The notes: generated from the letters alone by a model not told the origin. A DNA stretch of 64,000 nucleotides from Streptomyces sp. NRRL F-2664 (GCF_000719345.1 NZ_JOFX01000004.1:1-64000), one strand, 5' to 3'. Positions 16,834-25,650 are shown, counted from the first letter of the stretch. Translations and numbers: made by a program.

Positions 16834-18381
16834 TCAGGTGGCGCTGTCGGTACCCAACCTCGCCCAATGGATCTGGATGCGTTGCTCAGGGATGATCCGC
16901 TGTCCGCGCACCCCCTTGGTCACTTCAACCCGGTCTATGGCGAGTGACAACCGGCCGCGCCGGTCTTCGTTCGTCGCCTCAGCCCACGCCTCACGCAAGA
17001 TGAGGCCGTCAAGCATCGGTGACACGTCCACGGACGGCATGGAGAGCTTGCGAAGATCGGTGCCAAGCCCTTCGATACGCCCCCTCAGGCGCTCTGCAAG
17101 CCGGTTGTAGCGCTCCACGGCTGCGGGGCCACTGAACTCACCACGCACGTATCGCGCGTCCTCCAGATCGGCGAGGCGGGCTTCCTCATCCTGGATCTCA
17201 GCAGTAAGCGCATCACGTTTCGCGAAGGTCTCCGGGTCCATGCGGTGCACCCATCGATCTGCGATCGCGACAAGCAGCGGGTCGTCCGGTTCGAGCGCTG
17301 GGAGCTTGGTGAGGAACTGTTCCGTCACGTACTGGTCAACCGCCTCAGCCAGCGCCGACGCTCCGATGCACTGATTGCCCGCACGGCGAGCCATGCACTG
17401 GTAACTGCCTCCCACACGGTGCATCCGGCGACCGCAGCCAGGAACCGCACAGAAGACGAGTCCCGTGAGCAGCGCGGTCCCCTCGGGCTTCGGCCGCCGC
17501 TTTCCTGCGTGCACGAACGTCCTGGATTCCAGGGTGCGGATGATCTGTTCACGCTCTCCGACCGTGATGATCCCCTCGCCGATCCCGACGGTGTCCAGAG
17601 TCTCAGGATCGCGGTACGGAAAGACCCTGCCCGTGTACTTCCGCTCACCGTCATCTGTCTCGACGGTCTCAGTCTCCGGCATCAGGCCCGCGAGCGCAGG
17701 AGAGCGCAGGAGCTGCATGATGCTGGCCGCATTCCACTGCCCACCCCGGGGCGAGAGGATCTCGTACTCGTTGAGGAGTCGGGCGATCTTGGCCAACGAT
17801 GTGCCGGCAAGCGCTTCATCCGCGATCAGCCGGGCGTAGACGGCGTGCTCCGGGTCGTGGACGAGCTTCTTGCTCTTCGGGTCGATGAGCAGCCCGTACG
17901 GAGGCTGACCGCCGATCCACTGCCCCTTGCTGCGGAGGTAGCGCTTCGCGTGCCCGACACGCGTGCCGAGATTCTTCGACTCCGACCGGGCGAGCTCGGC
18001 GAGCATCGCCACGACCATGCGAGCCGAGTCGTTCGAAGTGTCGAGACCGTCCACCACCGAGACGAGACGGCCGCCGGCCTTCTCGATGTCGTCCAGCACC
18101 TTGCCGACCTGGCCGATGCCCTTGCGGGACAGGCGGTCCAGTTTCCAGACGATCAGCGTGCCTACGACACCTGCCGTGACGGCCGCCAGCGCGGCGTCGA
18201 AGCCCTTGCGCTCAACGGTCTTGTAGCCGGAGCGCCCTCTGTCTATGTGGACCTTGCGGACGGTCAGTCCGTTGCGCTCGGCCCAGGCACGGCAGTCGGC
18301 TTCCTGCCGTTCGATCGCAGTCTTGCCGTCCCGGTCGAGGGACAGGCGCAGATAGAGGTCACAGATTGCGTCTTGGTGCAC
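16834..18381 (-). CDS. Large serine integrase
   Basis: 515-aa site-specific recombinase. The resolvase catalytic domain (about 1-150) carries the nucleophile Ser14 in LYLRLSLDRDGK, plus GTLIVWKLDRLSR and the LAELARSESKNLG helix. A recombinase domain follows (GQPPYGLLIDP...), then a zinc ribbon (FCAVPGCGRRMHR ... YQCMARRAGNQC, about 330-360) and a coiled-coil region (AEIQDEEARLADLEDARY). GTG start at 18381, 44 bp from the core at 18425-18432 and 4 bp after the stop of the ATP-grasp fusion frame, so host transcription from 19342 may express it. It is the enzyme expected to have inserted the element. Confidence 0.95.
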   Translation of the reverse strand: MHQDAICDLYLRLSLDRDGKTAIERQEADCRAWAERNGLTVRKVHIDRGRSGYKTVERKGFDAALAAVTAGVVGTLIVWKLDRLSRKGIGQVGKVLDDIEKAGGRLVSVVDGLDTSNDSARMVVAMLAELARSESKNLGTRVGHAKRYLRSKGQWIGGQPPYGLLIDPKSKKLVHDPEHAVYARLIADEALAGTSLAKIARLLNEYEILSPRGGQWNAASIMQLLRSPALAGLMPETETVETDDGERKYTGRVFPYRDPETLDTVGIGEGIITVGEREQIIRTLESRTFVHAGKRRPKPEGTALLTGLVFCAVPGCGRRMHRVGGSYQCMARRAGNQCIGASALAEAVDQYVTEQFLTKLPALEPDDPLLVAIADRWVHRMDPETFAKRDALTAEIQDEEARLADLEDARYVRGEFSGPAAVERYNRLAERLRGRIEGLGTDLRKLSMPSVDVSPMLDGLILREAWAEATNEDRRGRLSLAIDRVEVTKGVRGQRIIPEQRIQIHWARLGTDSAT

Positions 18382-18385
18382 ACTC

Positions 18386-19342
18386 TCAGTGTGACCGCAA
18401 GTTAGGTGGTCCGTTGTCGATTTTCAGAAATCGAGGATCGTGATGCGTCCCCGCACATCGGCGAGGCTCAGATCCTTCCCACCGGTGTTCAGCCAGCCCC
18501 CCTTGCCGATCAGCTCGGGGGCACGGACACGGGCACGCTTGCGGGGTGCGGGCGCAGGGGTGGGCGCCGGAGCAGCATCGTTCATCCTTGTCCTGGGCCT
18601 CGGTGGGGACGAGGCCGAGGGACAGGTACGGGTTGAGGTCCTCCAGCTCGACCAGGAGCAGCTCGCCGGAGGGCGCGCGGCAGGCGTCGACCCGCTGGAT
18701 GCCGTGGGCGAGGGTGTTCCACTCGACGAAGGAGCGGGCGAAGGCCAGGTCCTCGCCGGTCGGCTCGTACGGACGCAGCTCCCAGCGGCGGGCCGGGTCG
18801 GGGGCGTGGAGCGCGTACTGGAAGGCGTCGTCGACGAAGTAGAAGGACACCTCGTACGAGAAGTCGATGCGCGGCTGGATCAGTACGGCCCCGGCCGGGC
18901 CGTCCGGGGCCGCGGTGTAGGTGAGGCCGATGGAGTCGGCGCCCTGCTTCGGCTTGACCACGTACTCGGGCACCTGGGGCAGCTCCCCGAGCCGGGCGGG
19001 GTCGTCGACGGTCGGGATGACCGGGTAGCCGGCGGCCGTCAGGTCGAGGAGGTACTGCTTGCCGGCCATGTCCCCGCGGCCGGTGAGGGGGTTGTAGACG
19101 GGTGTGCCGGCGGCGAGGGCCGCGGCGCGGAAGGCGTCGTACTCCTCCTGGTAGTGCAGGACCGGGCCGCTGTTGCGGACGATCACGGCGTCGAAGCCGG
19201 GCATCAGGGCGCGGGCGTCGGCCGGGTGGCACAGGGCCAGGTCGAAGTGCTCGCGCAGGCGCGAGGTGAGGAATATGTCCTCGTCGCCGTAGCGGCGGCC
19301 GCGCGCGGGGTAGGCCAGGTCGGTCACGTAGAGGAGTGGCAT
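18386..19342 (-). CDS. ATP-grasp-like protein with abnormal 3' end
   Basis: The first about 245 residues look like a single ATP-grasp ligase: MPLLYVTDLAYPARGRRYGD, nucleotide-binding YVVKPKQGADSIGL, and a Mg-site-like LLVELEDLNPYLSL near the end. After about residue 250 the frame runs out of phase through the start of the TlpA-NHL copy and across the core, stopping at 18386 inside the element. The last 65 or so residues are therefore not native. No stop occurs near the expected end even in the reconstructed pre-insertion arrangement, so a deletion or frameshift preceded or accompanied insertion. ATG at 19342. Substrate unknown; activity doubtful. Confidence 0.75.
   Translation of the reverse strand: MPLLYVTDLAYPARGRRYGDEDIFLTSRLREHFDLALCHPADARALMPGFDAVIVRNSGPVLHYQEEYDAFRAAALAAGTPVYNPLTGRGDMAGKQYLLDLTAAGYPVIPTVDDPARLGELPQVPEYVVKPKQGADSIGLTYTAAPDGPAGAVLIQPRIDFSYEVSFYFVDDAFQYALHAPDPARRWELRPYEPTGEDLAFARSFVEWNTLAHGIQRVDACRAPSGELLLVELEDLNPYLSLGLVPTEAQDKDERCCSGAHPCARTPQACPCPCPRADRQGGLAEHRWEGSEPRRCAGTHHDPRFLKIDNGPPNLRSH
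18424..18585 (-). pseudogene. Truncated native 5' end of the TlpA-NHL gene
   Basis: Encodes 53 residues starting MNDAAPAPTPAPAPRKRA and ending GRITILDF, then a TGA created at the core junction where the intact gene would continue with WTFCC. The first 35 or so codons are identical to the copy at 13509. This is the displaced host 5' end, left at the right boundary of the element. Its start overlaps the damaged 3' end of the upstream ATP-grasp gene. Confidence 0.85.
18425..18589. repeat. Right attachment region
   Basis: Partner of 13349-13513: core CAGAAATC at 18425-18432, then diverged and identical stretches as described there. The sequence beyond 18589 differs from that beyond 13513. Confidence 0.85.
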
Positions 19343-19374
19343 GGGGGAAACCTATCGCGGGCACTGATCAGCGC

Positions 19375-19878
19375 ATGAAATACCTCGTTCGGGACAAAAT
19401 GCTGGCCATCGGGGACGACTACTGGATCGAGGACGAGGACGGGCGGCACGCCTTTCTCGTCGACGGGAAGGCGCTGCGCTTCCGGGACACGCTGGAGCTG
19501 AAGGATCCGGACGGCCGCATCCTGATCACCCTGCGGGAGAAGCTCCTCGGTTTCCGCGACGCGATGACCCTGGAGCGGGAGGAGCGGCGGCTCGCGGTGA
19601 TCCGCCGCAAGCGGTTCTCGCTCCTGCGCAACCACTTCCGCGTGACGCTGGTGGAGGGTACGGAGCTCGATGTCAGCGGACGGATCCTGGACCGGGAGTT
19701 CAAGGTCGAGTACGACGGGGAGCTGCTCGCGCTGGTCTCCCGCCAGTGGTACCGGGTGCGGGAGACGTACGCGGTGGACGTCGTCCGGGAGGACGCGGAC
19801 GCGGCGCTGCTGGTCGCGGTGGCGGTGTGCGTGATCCGGATGGCCGAGAAGGAGCGGGAGGACGCCGTCGCGGACTGA
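19375..19878 (+). CDS. LURP-one-related family protein
   Basis: 167-aa soluble protein with the tubby-like LURP-one/YxjI fold, seen in the repeated beta-hairpin pattern MKYLVRDKMLAIGDDYWIED, AFLVDGKALRFRDTLEL, ILITLREKLLGFRDAMTL, FRVTLVEGTELDVSGRILD and FKVEYDGELLALVSRQWY. The family is widespread but of unknown biochemical role; lipid or membrane association is suggested for the tubby fold. ATG at 19375, 32 bp from the divergent ATP-grasp start. Confidence 0.85.
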   Translation: MKYLVRDKMLAIGDDYWIEDEDGRHAFLVDGKALRFRDTLELKDPDGRILITLREKLLGFRDAMTLEREERRLAVIRRKRFSLLRNHFRVTLVEGTELDVSGRILDREFKVEYDGELLALVSRQWYRVRETYAVDVVREDADAALLVAVAVCVIRMAEKEREDAVAD

Positions 19879-20017
19879 ACGGACCGAGCCGGGCCGGCGG
19901 GGGCCGAGCGGGATTGAGTACGTGCCGGGCGGCGGGGTGAGCACCGGTGCTCATGCGCGGGCCCCGGGGCGGGGGCGAGGATCGTGGTCGTCCCGCCCAG
20001 CACGGAAGGAACTCCCG

Positions 20018-20386
20018 GTGAACCCCAGCACCCACGCCGCCCTCCACGGTCCGTGGCAGCCGTCCGCGCCGGTCCGGGTCCGCAGGGACCGCCCCGCCGT
20101 CGTCGTGCTCGCGGCGCTGCTGTGGGCGGTCACGGCCCTGTCGATTTCCTGGGTGGGCGGCCTTGCCTGCGTCGCGCTGCTCTGGACCGCCGCGGCGGGC
20201 CGGCCCGCGGCCGGTCCGGTCCTGCTGCTCCTGCTGATCCCGGCGGGAGCCGCCGCGCTCACGGCCCTGGCCCGCACGTCCGGCGTCCGCGCGATGGCCG
20301 CGTCCACGCGGATGCTGTTCCTCGGCGCGCTGGCGTGCCCCGTTCCCGCCGGCCTCGGGGTCTGGTCCCTGGTCCTGACCGGCTGA
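20018..20386 (+). CDS. Small membrane protein
   Basis: 122-aa hypothetical protein. GTG at 20018 is chosen because GAAGGA lies 7 nt upstream. A short hydrophilic N-terminus is followed by about three hydrophobic helices (AVVVLAALLWAVTALSISWV, ACVALLWTAA, VLLLLLIPAGAAALTAL) and a last one near MLFLGALACPVPAGLGV. It converges with the nitrilase gene, 3 bp apart. No family recognised. Confidence 0.6.
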   Translation: MNPSTHAALHGPWQPSAPVRVRRDRPAVVVLAALLWAVTALSISWVGGLACVALLWTAAAGRPAAGPVLLLLLIPAGAAALTALARTSGVRAMAASTRMLFLGALACPVPAGLGVWSLVLTG

Positions 20387-20389
20387 TCG

Positions 20390-21169
20390 TCAGCGGCCCA
20401 GGCGGCGGTCCTTCAGGGCCGGGAACTGCGCGCGGGTGTCGGGGACCTTGGCCGGGTCCAGGTCCACCGTCAGGACCTCCTCGCCCGGGCCGGCCTCCGC
20501 GAGAACCTCGCCCCAGGGGTCCACGACGATGCTGTGTCCCGCCTGCTCGACGCCCGCGTGGGTGCCGGCCAGCGCGCACGCCAGGACGTACGACTGGTCC
20601 TCGACGGCCCGCGCCCGGTTCAGCAGCGTCCAGTGCGAGCGGCGGCGGGCGGGCCAGCCGGCGGCGACGACCATGGTGGTCGCGCCGGCGTCGACCAGGC
20701 CCCGGAACAGCTCCGGGAAGCGCAGGTCGTAGCAGGTGGCGATGCCGAGGGTCTGCTCCGGCAGCTCCACCGTGGTCAGGGAGTCGCCGGCGGACATGAG
20801 GACCGCCTCGCCCTGGTCGAAGCCGAAGCGGTGGATCTTGCGGTAGCTGGCGGCGAGCTCGCCGGACGGGGAGAGCACGAGAGCGGTGTTGTAGAGGGAG
20901 CCGTCGCCCGCGCGCTCCACGACCGAGCCGGCGTGCAGCCAGACCCCGGCGTCGCGTGCCGCCTCGGCCATGGCCTCGTAGGTCGGGCCGTCCAGCGGTT
21001 CGGCCTCGGTCTCGAACTGCTCGTAGGCGAACGCGCCGACCGTCCACAGCTCGGGCAGCACGACGAGATCGGACTCGTCCTGGTCCCGTACGAGATCGGC
21101 CGCTCGGGCGCGCCGGGAAGACACCGACTCGCCCTCGTTCACTGCGATTTGGATCAGCGAGGCGCGCAC
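20390..21169 (-). CDS. Carbon-nitrogen hydrolase (nitrilase superfamily)
   Basis: 259-aa amidase/nitrilase-superfamily enzyme. The catalytic triad is visible: Glu in VVLPELWTVG, Lys in ASYRKIHRFGFDQGE, and Cys in IATCYDLRFPELFR. Length and motifs resemble omega-amidase or deaminated-glutathione-amidase-like bacterial members, but the substrate is not predictable. GTG start at 21169. Cytosolic. It stands alone on the minus strand, convergent with a small membrane-protein gene. Confidence 0.9.
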   Translation of the reverse strand: MRASLIQIAVNEGESVSSRRARAADLVRDQDESDLVVLPELWTVGAFAYEQFETEAEPLDGPTYEAMAEAARDAGVWLHAGSVVERAGDGSLYNTALVLSPSGELAASYRKIHRFGFDQGEAVLMSAGDSLTTVELPEQTLGIATCYDLRFPELFRGLVDAGATTMVVAAGWPARRRSHWTLLNRARAVEDQSYVLACALAGTHAGVEQAGHSIVVDPWGEVLAEAGPGEEVLTVDLDPAKVPDTRAQFPALKDRRLGR

Positions 21170-21332
21170 ACTACCACCGTCCTGGCGTTCAAGCCGTCAA
21201 CTCGGGCCTACGAATCGTCACACGAAAGCACTGCCGGGGTGCTCACCGGCAGCGTAGTTTTGGAAACTGAGTCCACCGCTTCCGAAACGCGCCACTGAAC
21301 GACGCCACTGAACAGCACCGCGAGGGGTCCCG

Positions 21333-22163
21333 TTGACCGTCCATCCGCATCCCACCCTTCAGCCCTATGCCGACGCGTGGACGCACTCGATCGAGGCGAT
21401 ATCCGAGCTGGTCCTGCCCTTGACGGAGGGCGAGTGGAACCGGGCGACGCCGTGCCCCGGCTGGTCGGTCCGCGACGTCGTCTCCCACATCATCGGCATC
21501 GAGTGCGAGCAGCTCGGTGACCCGCGGCCGATCCACACGGTGGCGCGGGACCTGCGGCACGTGGTGGACGAGTTCAGCCGGTACATGGAGGTGCAGGTCG
21601 ACGTGCGGCGCCACCACACGGCGCCGGAGATGACCTCGGAGCTGGAGTACACCGTCATCCGCCGCGCGCGGCAGCTGCGCAACGAGAAGCGGGATCCCGA
21701 CACGATGGTGCGGGGGCCGCTGGGCGACCAGGTGACCCTCGAACAGGCCCTGCGACTGAGGGCGTTCGACGTGTGGATCCACGAGCAGGACCTGCGGTGG
21801 GCGCTGGGGACGCCGGGGAACTGGGACTCGCCGGGTGCGTACGTGGCGCGGGACGTCCTGCTGTCCGGGCTGCCGAAGGTGGTGGCGAAGCGGGCGGGAG
21901 CGCCCGCGAACTCGGCCGTCGTGATCGACGTGCACGGGCAGCTGGAGTTCATGCGGACGGTACGGGTGGACGCGGACGGCCGGGGCACGGTGGACAAGTC
22001 CCCGTCGCTGGGCCCTGCGGTGACGTTGACCATGGACTGGGAGACGTACGTACGCCTCGCGGCCGGCCGGGTGCGGGCGCACACGGTCGCCGACCGGGTG
22101 AAGGTGGAGGGCGACGCACAGCTGGCGGAGGCCATCCTGACGCAGTTCTCCGTGACCCCCTGA
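21333..22163 (+). CDS. Maleylpyruvate isomerase family mycothiol-dependent enzyme
   Basis: 276-aa DinB-like four-helix protein with an MDMPI N-terminal domain (LVLPLTEGEWNRATPCPGWSVRDVVSHIIG, with the metal-binding His of VVSHIIG and IHEQDLRWALG) and a C-terminal SCP2-like domain (about 185-275). Such proteins use mycothiol, the actinobacterial thiol, in isomerisation or conjugation; the substrate is not known. TTG start at 21333 with GAGGGG 5 nt upstream; no better start is in frame. No operon partner downstream (next gene is convergent). Confidence 0.87.
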   Translation: MTVHPHPTLQPYADAWTHSIEAISELVLPLTEGEWNRATPCPGWSVRDVVSHIIGIECEQLGDPRPIHTVARDLRHVVDEFSRYMEVQVDVRRHHTAPEMTSELEYTVIRRARQLRNEKRDPDTMVRGPLGDQVTLEQALRLRAFDVWIHEQDLRWALGTPGNWDSPGAYVARDVLLSGLPKVVAKRAGAPANSAVVIDVHGQLEFMRTVRVDADGRGTVDKSPSLGPAVTLTMDWETYVRLAAGRVRAHTVADRVKVEGDAQLAEAILTQFSVTP

Positions 22164-22198
22164 TCGCGGGGCCCGTGGCCCTGTGGCCCGGGCCGCGC

Positions 22199-23605
22199 TC
22201 AGGCGGTGGAGTGCCGCCGCGGTTCCGTCTCCGGGCCGGATGCCCGGGCCAGTGCCTGCGCGGGGGCCGGTACCGGTGCAGACGCCGGTACGGGTGCCTG
22301 CGCGGGGGCGGCGGCCCGGCCGCGGGTGGCCTCGCGGGCCAGTGCGCTCCGGCGCAGGCGCAGGATCCGGGTGACGCCGAGCGCCTGGAGCACGAAGACC
22401 GTCGAGAAGGCGATGCGATAGTCGTCGCCGGTGGCGTCCAGCAGGACGCCCACCGTCAGCAGCGTCGTCATCGAGGCGATGAAACCGCCCATGTTGGTGA
22501 TCCCGGAGGCGGTGCCCTGCCGTTCGGCCGGGTTGGCGGGGCGGGCGAAGTCGAAGCCGATCATCGACGCGGGTCCGCAGCCGCCCAGCACCACGCACAG
22601 GGTGACCAGCAGCCACATCGGCGCGTGCCCGCCGGGGTGGGCCAGGACCGCGCCCCACAGCAGGGCCGTGAGTGCGACCGTGCCCAGCGCGAGCGGTATC
22701 CGGGAGGACTGCCGGCGGGCGATGATCTGGCCGTAGACCAGCCCGAGGACCATGTTCGAGGCGACGACCAGGGTCAGCAGGCCGCCCGCGGTGCTCCGTG
22801 TCAGCCCCTGCGCCTCGATCAGGAAGGGCATGCCCCACAGCAGCAGGAACACCATCGCCGGGAACTGCGTGGTGAAGTGCACCCACAGGCCGAGGCGGGT
22901 GCCGGGCTCGCTCCAGGACTCTCTGATCTGGCGCCGTACGAAGCCCGCCCCGCCGGCCGGCGCGGCCTGCGGCGGCCCGTGCCCCTCCGGGTGGTCGCGC
23001 AGGAACAGCACCAGCGGCACGAGCACGGCCAGCCCGGCCGCCGCACTGCCCGCGAAGGCCGCGGTCCAGCCGACCCCGTGCAGGACGGGCGCGAGGACGA
23101 GCGTGGAGACGAGGTTGCCCGCCATGCCGACCAGCCCGGCCAGCTGGGCCGTCAACGGCCCGCGCCGGGCCGGGAACCAGCGGGTGCCGAGCCGCAGCAC
23201 GGAGATGAAGGTCATCGCGTCGCCGCAGCCGAGCAGCGCCCGGGCGGCGAGGGCCGTCTCGTAGGAGGGGGACAGCGCGAAGCCGAGCTGCCCGGCGGTG
23301 AAGAGCACCGCGCCGAGCGTCAGCACCTTCTTGGTGCCGAGCCGGTCCACCATCAGGCCGACGGGGACCTGCATGCCCGCGTACACGAGGAGCTGGAGCA
23401 GGGAGAAGGTGGCCAGGGCGGAGGCGCCCACGTGGAAGCGGTCGGCCGCTTCGAGGCCCGCGACGCCCAGGCTGGTGCGGAAGATCACGGCGACGAAGTA
23501 GACGGCGACGCCGATGCACCAGACGGCGACGGCTGCACCCCCGCCCGGCGGGTCCGCCACCGGCCCCGCGCCCGCCTGCCCCGTGCCCGCCGGCCCGGCG
23601 CTCAC
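22199..23605 (-). CDS. MFS transporter
   Basis: 468-aa major facilitator with about 12 membrane helices (AVWCIGVAVYFVAVIF, ATFSLLQLLVYAGMQVPVGL, and so on) and the A-like loop motif VDRLGTKK between helices 2 and 3. Similar to the nitrate/sulfate- or phthalate-type MFS permeases in helix pattern, but the substrate is not predictable. GTG start at 23605 overlaps the GntR stop as GTGA, so the two are translationally coupled and the transporter is likely the GntR target. C-terminus is Ala/Pro-rich. Confidence 0.85.
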   Translation of the reverse strand: MSAGPAGTGQAGAGPVADPPGGGAAVAVWCIGVAVYFVAVIFRTSLGVAGLEAADRFHVGASALATFSLLQLLVYAGMQVPVGLMVDRLGTKKVLTLGAVLFTAGQLGFALSPSYETALAARALLGCGDAMTFISVLRLGTRWFPARRGPLTAQLAGLVGMAGNLVSTLVLAPVLHGVGWTAAFAGSAAAGLAVLVPLVLFLRDHPEGHGPPQAAPAGGAGFVRRQIRESWSEPGTRLGLWVHFTTQFPAMVFLLLWGMPFLIEAQGLTRSTAGGLLTLVVASNMVLGLVYGQIIARRQSSRIPLALGTVALTALLWGAVLAHPGGHAPMWLLVTLCVVLGGCGPASMIGFDFARPANPAERQGTASGITNMGGFIASMTTLLTVGVLLDATGDDYRIAFSTVFVLQALGVTRILRLRRSALAREATRGRAAAPAQAPVPASAPVPAPAQALARASGPETEPRRHSTA

Positions 23606-24252
23606 AGGCCCGGTCCGCGCACGAGCGACTCGACCCGGCCGATGTGCCCGCGCACCGCCGCGGCGGCCGCCTCGGCGTCCCCGGCCCGCAGCGCGTCCAG
23701 GATTTCGGCGTGCTCGGCCAGCGTCCGCTCCAGCCGGTCGGGGTGGGCGTGCAGCAGCGCCACGCCCATCCGCAGCTGCCGGTCGCGCAGTTGGTCGTAG
23801 AGCCGGCACAGGATCTGGTTCCCGGCGCTGCGCACGATCTCGGCGTGGAAGCCCCGGTCCGCCGCCATCACCGCGGCGAGGTCGCCCGCGGCGGCGTGCC
23901 GGCGCTGTTCGCCGAGCAGCGCTTCGAGCCGCTCCAGCAGGCCGGGGGGTGCCGGCACGGCCCTGCGTACGGTGAACTCCTCGACCAGCAGCCGGGTTTC
24001 GAGGACGTCGTTGATCTCCTGCGCGGAGACCGGCAGGACCAGGGCGCCCTTCTTCGGGTACAGCCTCAGCAGCCCCTCGGTCTCCAGGCGCAGCAGCGCC
24101 TCGCGCACCGGGGTCCGGGACACGCCCACCGCCTCGGCGAGTTCGCCTTCGGTGAGGAGCCTGCCGCCTTCGTAGCGCCGGTCGAGCACACCGTGCTTCA
24201 CATGCCGGTAGACGCGGTCGGCGGCGGTCGCGGCAGCGGTGGCGGCGGGCAT
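23602..24252 (-). CDS. GntR family regulator (FadR/FCD type)
   Basis: 216-aa repressor-type protein: N-terminal winged HTH (about 8-75, GGRLLTEGELAEAVGVSRTPVREALLRLETEGLL) and a C-terminal all-helical FCD ligand domain (about 85-210, with DRGFHAEIVRSAGN and LAEHAEILDALRAGD metal-site histidines). ATG at 24252. It overlaps the MFS gene by 4 nt (GTGA). Probably senses an organic acid imported or exported by that transporter. Confidence 0.9.
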   Translation of the reverse strand: MPAATAAATAADRVYRHVKHGVLDRRYEGGRLLTEGELAEAVGVSRTPVREALLRLETEGLLRLYPKKGALVLPVSAQEINDVLETRLLVEEFTVRRAVPAPPGLLERLEALLGEQRRHAAAGDLAAVMAADRGFHAEIVRSAGNQILCRLYDQLRDRQLRMGVALLHAHPDRLERTLAEHAEILDALRAGDAEAAAAAVRGHIGRVESLVRGPGL

Positions 24253-24450
24253 GCACACAGCATAGATACAACAAGGGGGCACGCTCCGGGCCCGTCCGGG
24301 ATGTGGACCGGGGCGACGAAACCCGCCCCGGGCAGGATCCGGTGCGAGGGCGTCTGCGACCTCGTCCGGGCCGGGCTGCACCGAAGGATGTACCGCGGCT
24401 TCGTCCGCCTGCAGGACGTGGCGGGGCCGGCTCGCCGGGAGCCTGGAGTC

Positions 24451-25650
24451 ATGGCCGACACCCTTGCCCCGGTCCTCAGCACGACCGCCCGGCTCCCGCT
24501 GCTGGACGTCCTGCGCGGAGCCGCCGTCCTCGGCACGCTGATGACCAACGTCTGGATCTTCGCCTCCCCCGGCTCGGAGCGGAGCGTGCTCCTGGGCGGG
24601 CTGGGCGCGCCCGACCCGCTCGCCGACCCGTCCGCGGCGAACATCGCCGAGGCCGTCTTCCGCTTCCTCGCGGACGGCAAGTTCCTCGCCCTGCTCACGG
24701 TCCTCTTCGGGGTGGGCCTGGCCATCCAGTACGACTCCGCCGCCCGCCGCGGCGAGCGGTGGCCCGGCCGCTACCCGAAGCGCGCCGCCTTCCTCTTCGT
24801 CGAGGGCACCGTCCACTTCGTCCTCGTCTTCGCCTGGGACGTGCTGATGGGGTACGCGGTGACCGCCCTGCTGGTCGCCCGGCTGCTGGCCCGTTCGGAG
24901 CGGGTGCGGCGGGTGGCCCTGTGGACGGCCGGCGCGGTGCACCTGACGCTGGTCGCGCTGGTGAGCCGGGCCGCGACCGGCGAGCCGGACGGCCCGCCGG
25001 AGACCTTGGACCCGGCCGCCGTCGACCTGTACGCCCACGGGAGCTGGCCGGCGCAGATCGCCTTCCGGCTGGAGAACGCCGCGGCCCTGCGCATCGAGCC
25101 CGTCTTCTCCTTCGGACTGCTGGTCTTCCTCTTCCTCCTCGGGGTACGGCTCCACCGCACCGGCGCCTTCACGGCCACTGCGGACGGCCGGCGCCTGCGG
25201 ACCCGGTTGACCGCCTGGGGACTGGGCCTCGGACTCCCGCTGAACGCGGCGACCGCCCTCGGCGGCCCCGACTTCTTCGTCCTGGGCCGCTACGCGGCCG
25301 CGCCGCTGCTCGCCCTCGGCTACATCGGCCTGATCGGCACCGCCCTGGACCGGCTGTGGATCCGGGGAGCCGCCGCCCGCGCCCTCGGCAGCGTGGGCCG
25401 CGCCGCCCTGTCCTGCTACGTGGGCCAGAACGTGCTGTGCATGCTGGCCTGCTACGGCATCGGGCTGGGTCTGGCCGACCGGCTCGGCGGCAGCTGGCCC
25501 TGGTGGGTGATGGGCCTGTGGGCGGGCGTGAGCCTGGTCCTGGCGGCCGGATCGCACCTGTGGCTCCGCCGCTTCGACCGCGGCCCGCTGGAGGCCCTGC
25601 AGCACGCGGCACTCAGCCCGCGCCGTCCGCGCCGCCGGCCCCCGGCCTGA
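24451..25650 (+). CDS. DUF418 family membrane protein
   Basis: 399-aa integral membrane protein with about 8-9 helices. The family signature is seen in RLPLLDVLRGAAVLGTLMTN near the N-terminus, FLADGKFLALLTVLFGVGLA, and the C-terminal DUF418 block GRAALSCYVGQNVLCML. ATG at 24451 with GGAG just upstream. Its last 38 bp overlap the convergent inhibitor-like gene. Biochemical role unknown; the family is often linked to envelope or membrane homeostasis. Confidence 0.87.
   Translation: MADTLAPVLSTTARLPLLDVLRGAAVLGTLMTNVWIFASPGSERSVLLGGLGAPDPLADPSAANIAEAVFRFLADGKFLALLTVLFGVGLAIQYDSAARRGERWPGRYPKRAAFLFVEGTVHFVLVFAWDVLMGYAVTALLVARLLARSERVRRVALWTAGAVHLTLVALVSRAATGEPDGPPETLDPAAVDLYAHGSWPAQIAFRLENAAALRIEPVFSFGLLVFLFLLGVRLHRTGAFTATADGRRLRTRLTAWGLGLGLPLNAATALGGPDFFVLGRYAAAPLLALGYIGLIGTALDRLWIRGAAARALGSVGRAALSCYVGQNVLCMLACYGIGLGLADRLGGSWPWWVMGLWAGVSLVLAAGSHLWLRRFDRGPLEALQHAALSPRRPRRRPPA

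Larger units (their letters stand above)
13349..18432. mobile_element. Small integrative element with large serine integrase
   Basis: About 5.1 kb bounded by the shared 8-bp core CAGAAATC (13349-13356 and 18425-18432). The integrase gene starts 44 bp from the right core, as is usual for serine-integrase elements. On one side of each core the two flanks encode versions of the same TlpA-NHL 5' end, which is what insertion into that gene gives. Contents: integrase, a small gene, DUF6879, XRE/DUF5753, a small Cys protein, DUF7848 and one unknown gene. There are no replication, transfer or phage structural genes, so it must depend on another element, or be decaying. Confidence 0.8.

Noticed and set aside
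13349..18432. Conjugative ICE, prophage or plasmid-derived AICE
   Set aside because: No relaxase, FtsK-like translocase, replication, capsid or lysis genes are present; only integrase plus small accessory genes.
22199..24274. Apparent 691-aa fusion of a basic protein and the MFS transporter
   Set aside because: The first 220 residues are the out-of-frame shadow of the GntR gene; the GTG at 23605 overlapping the GntR stop is the real start.
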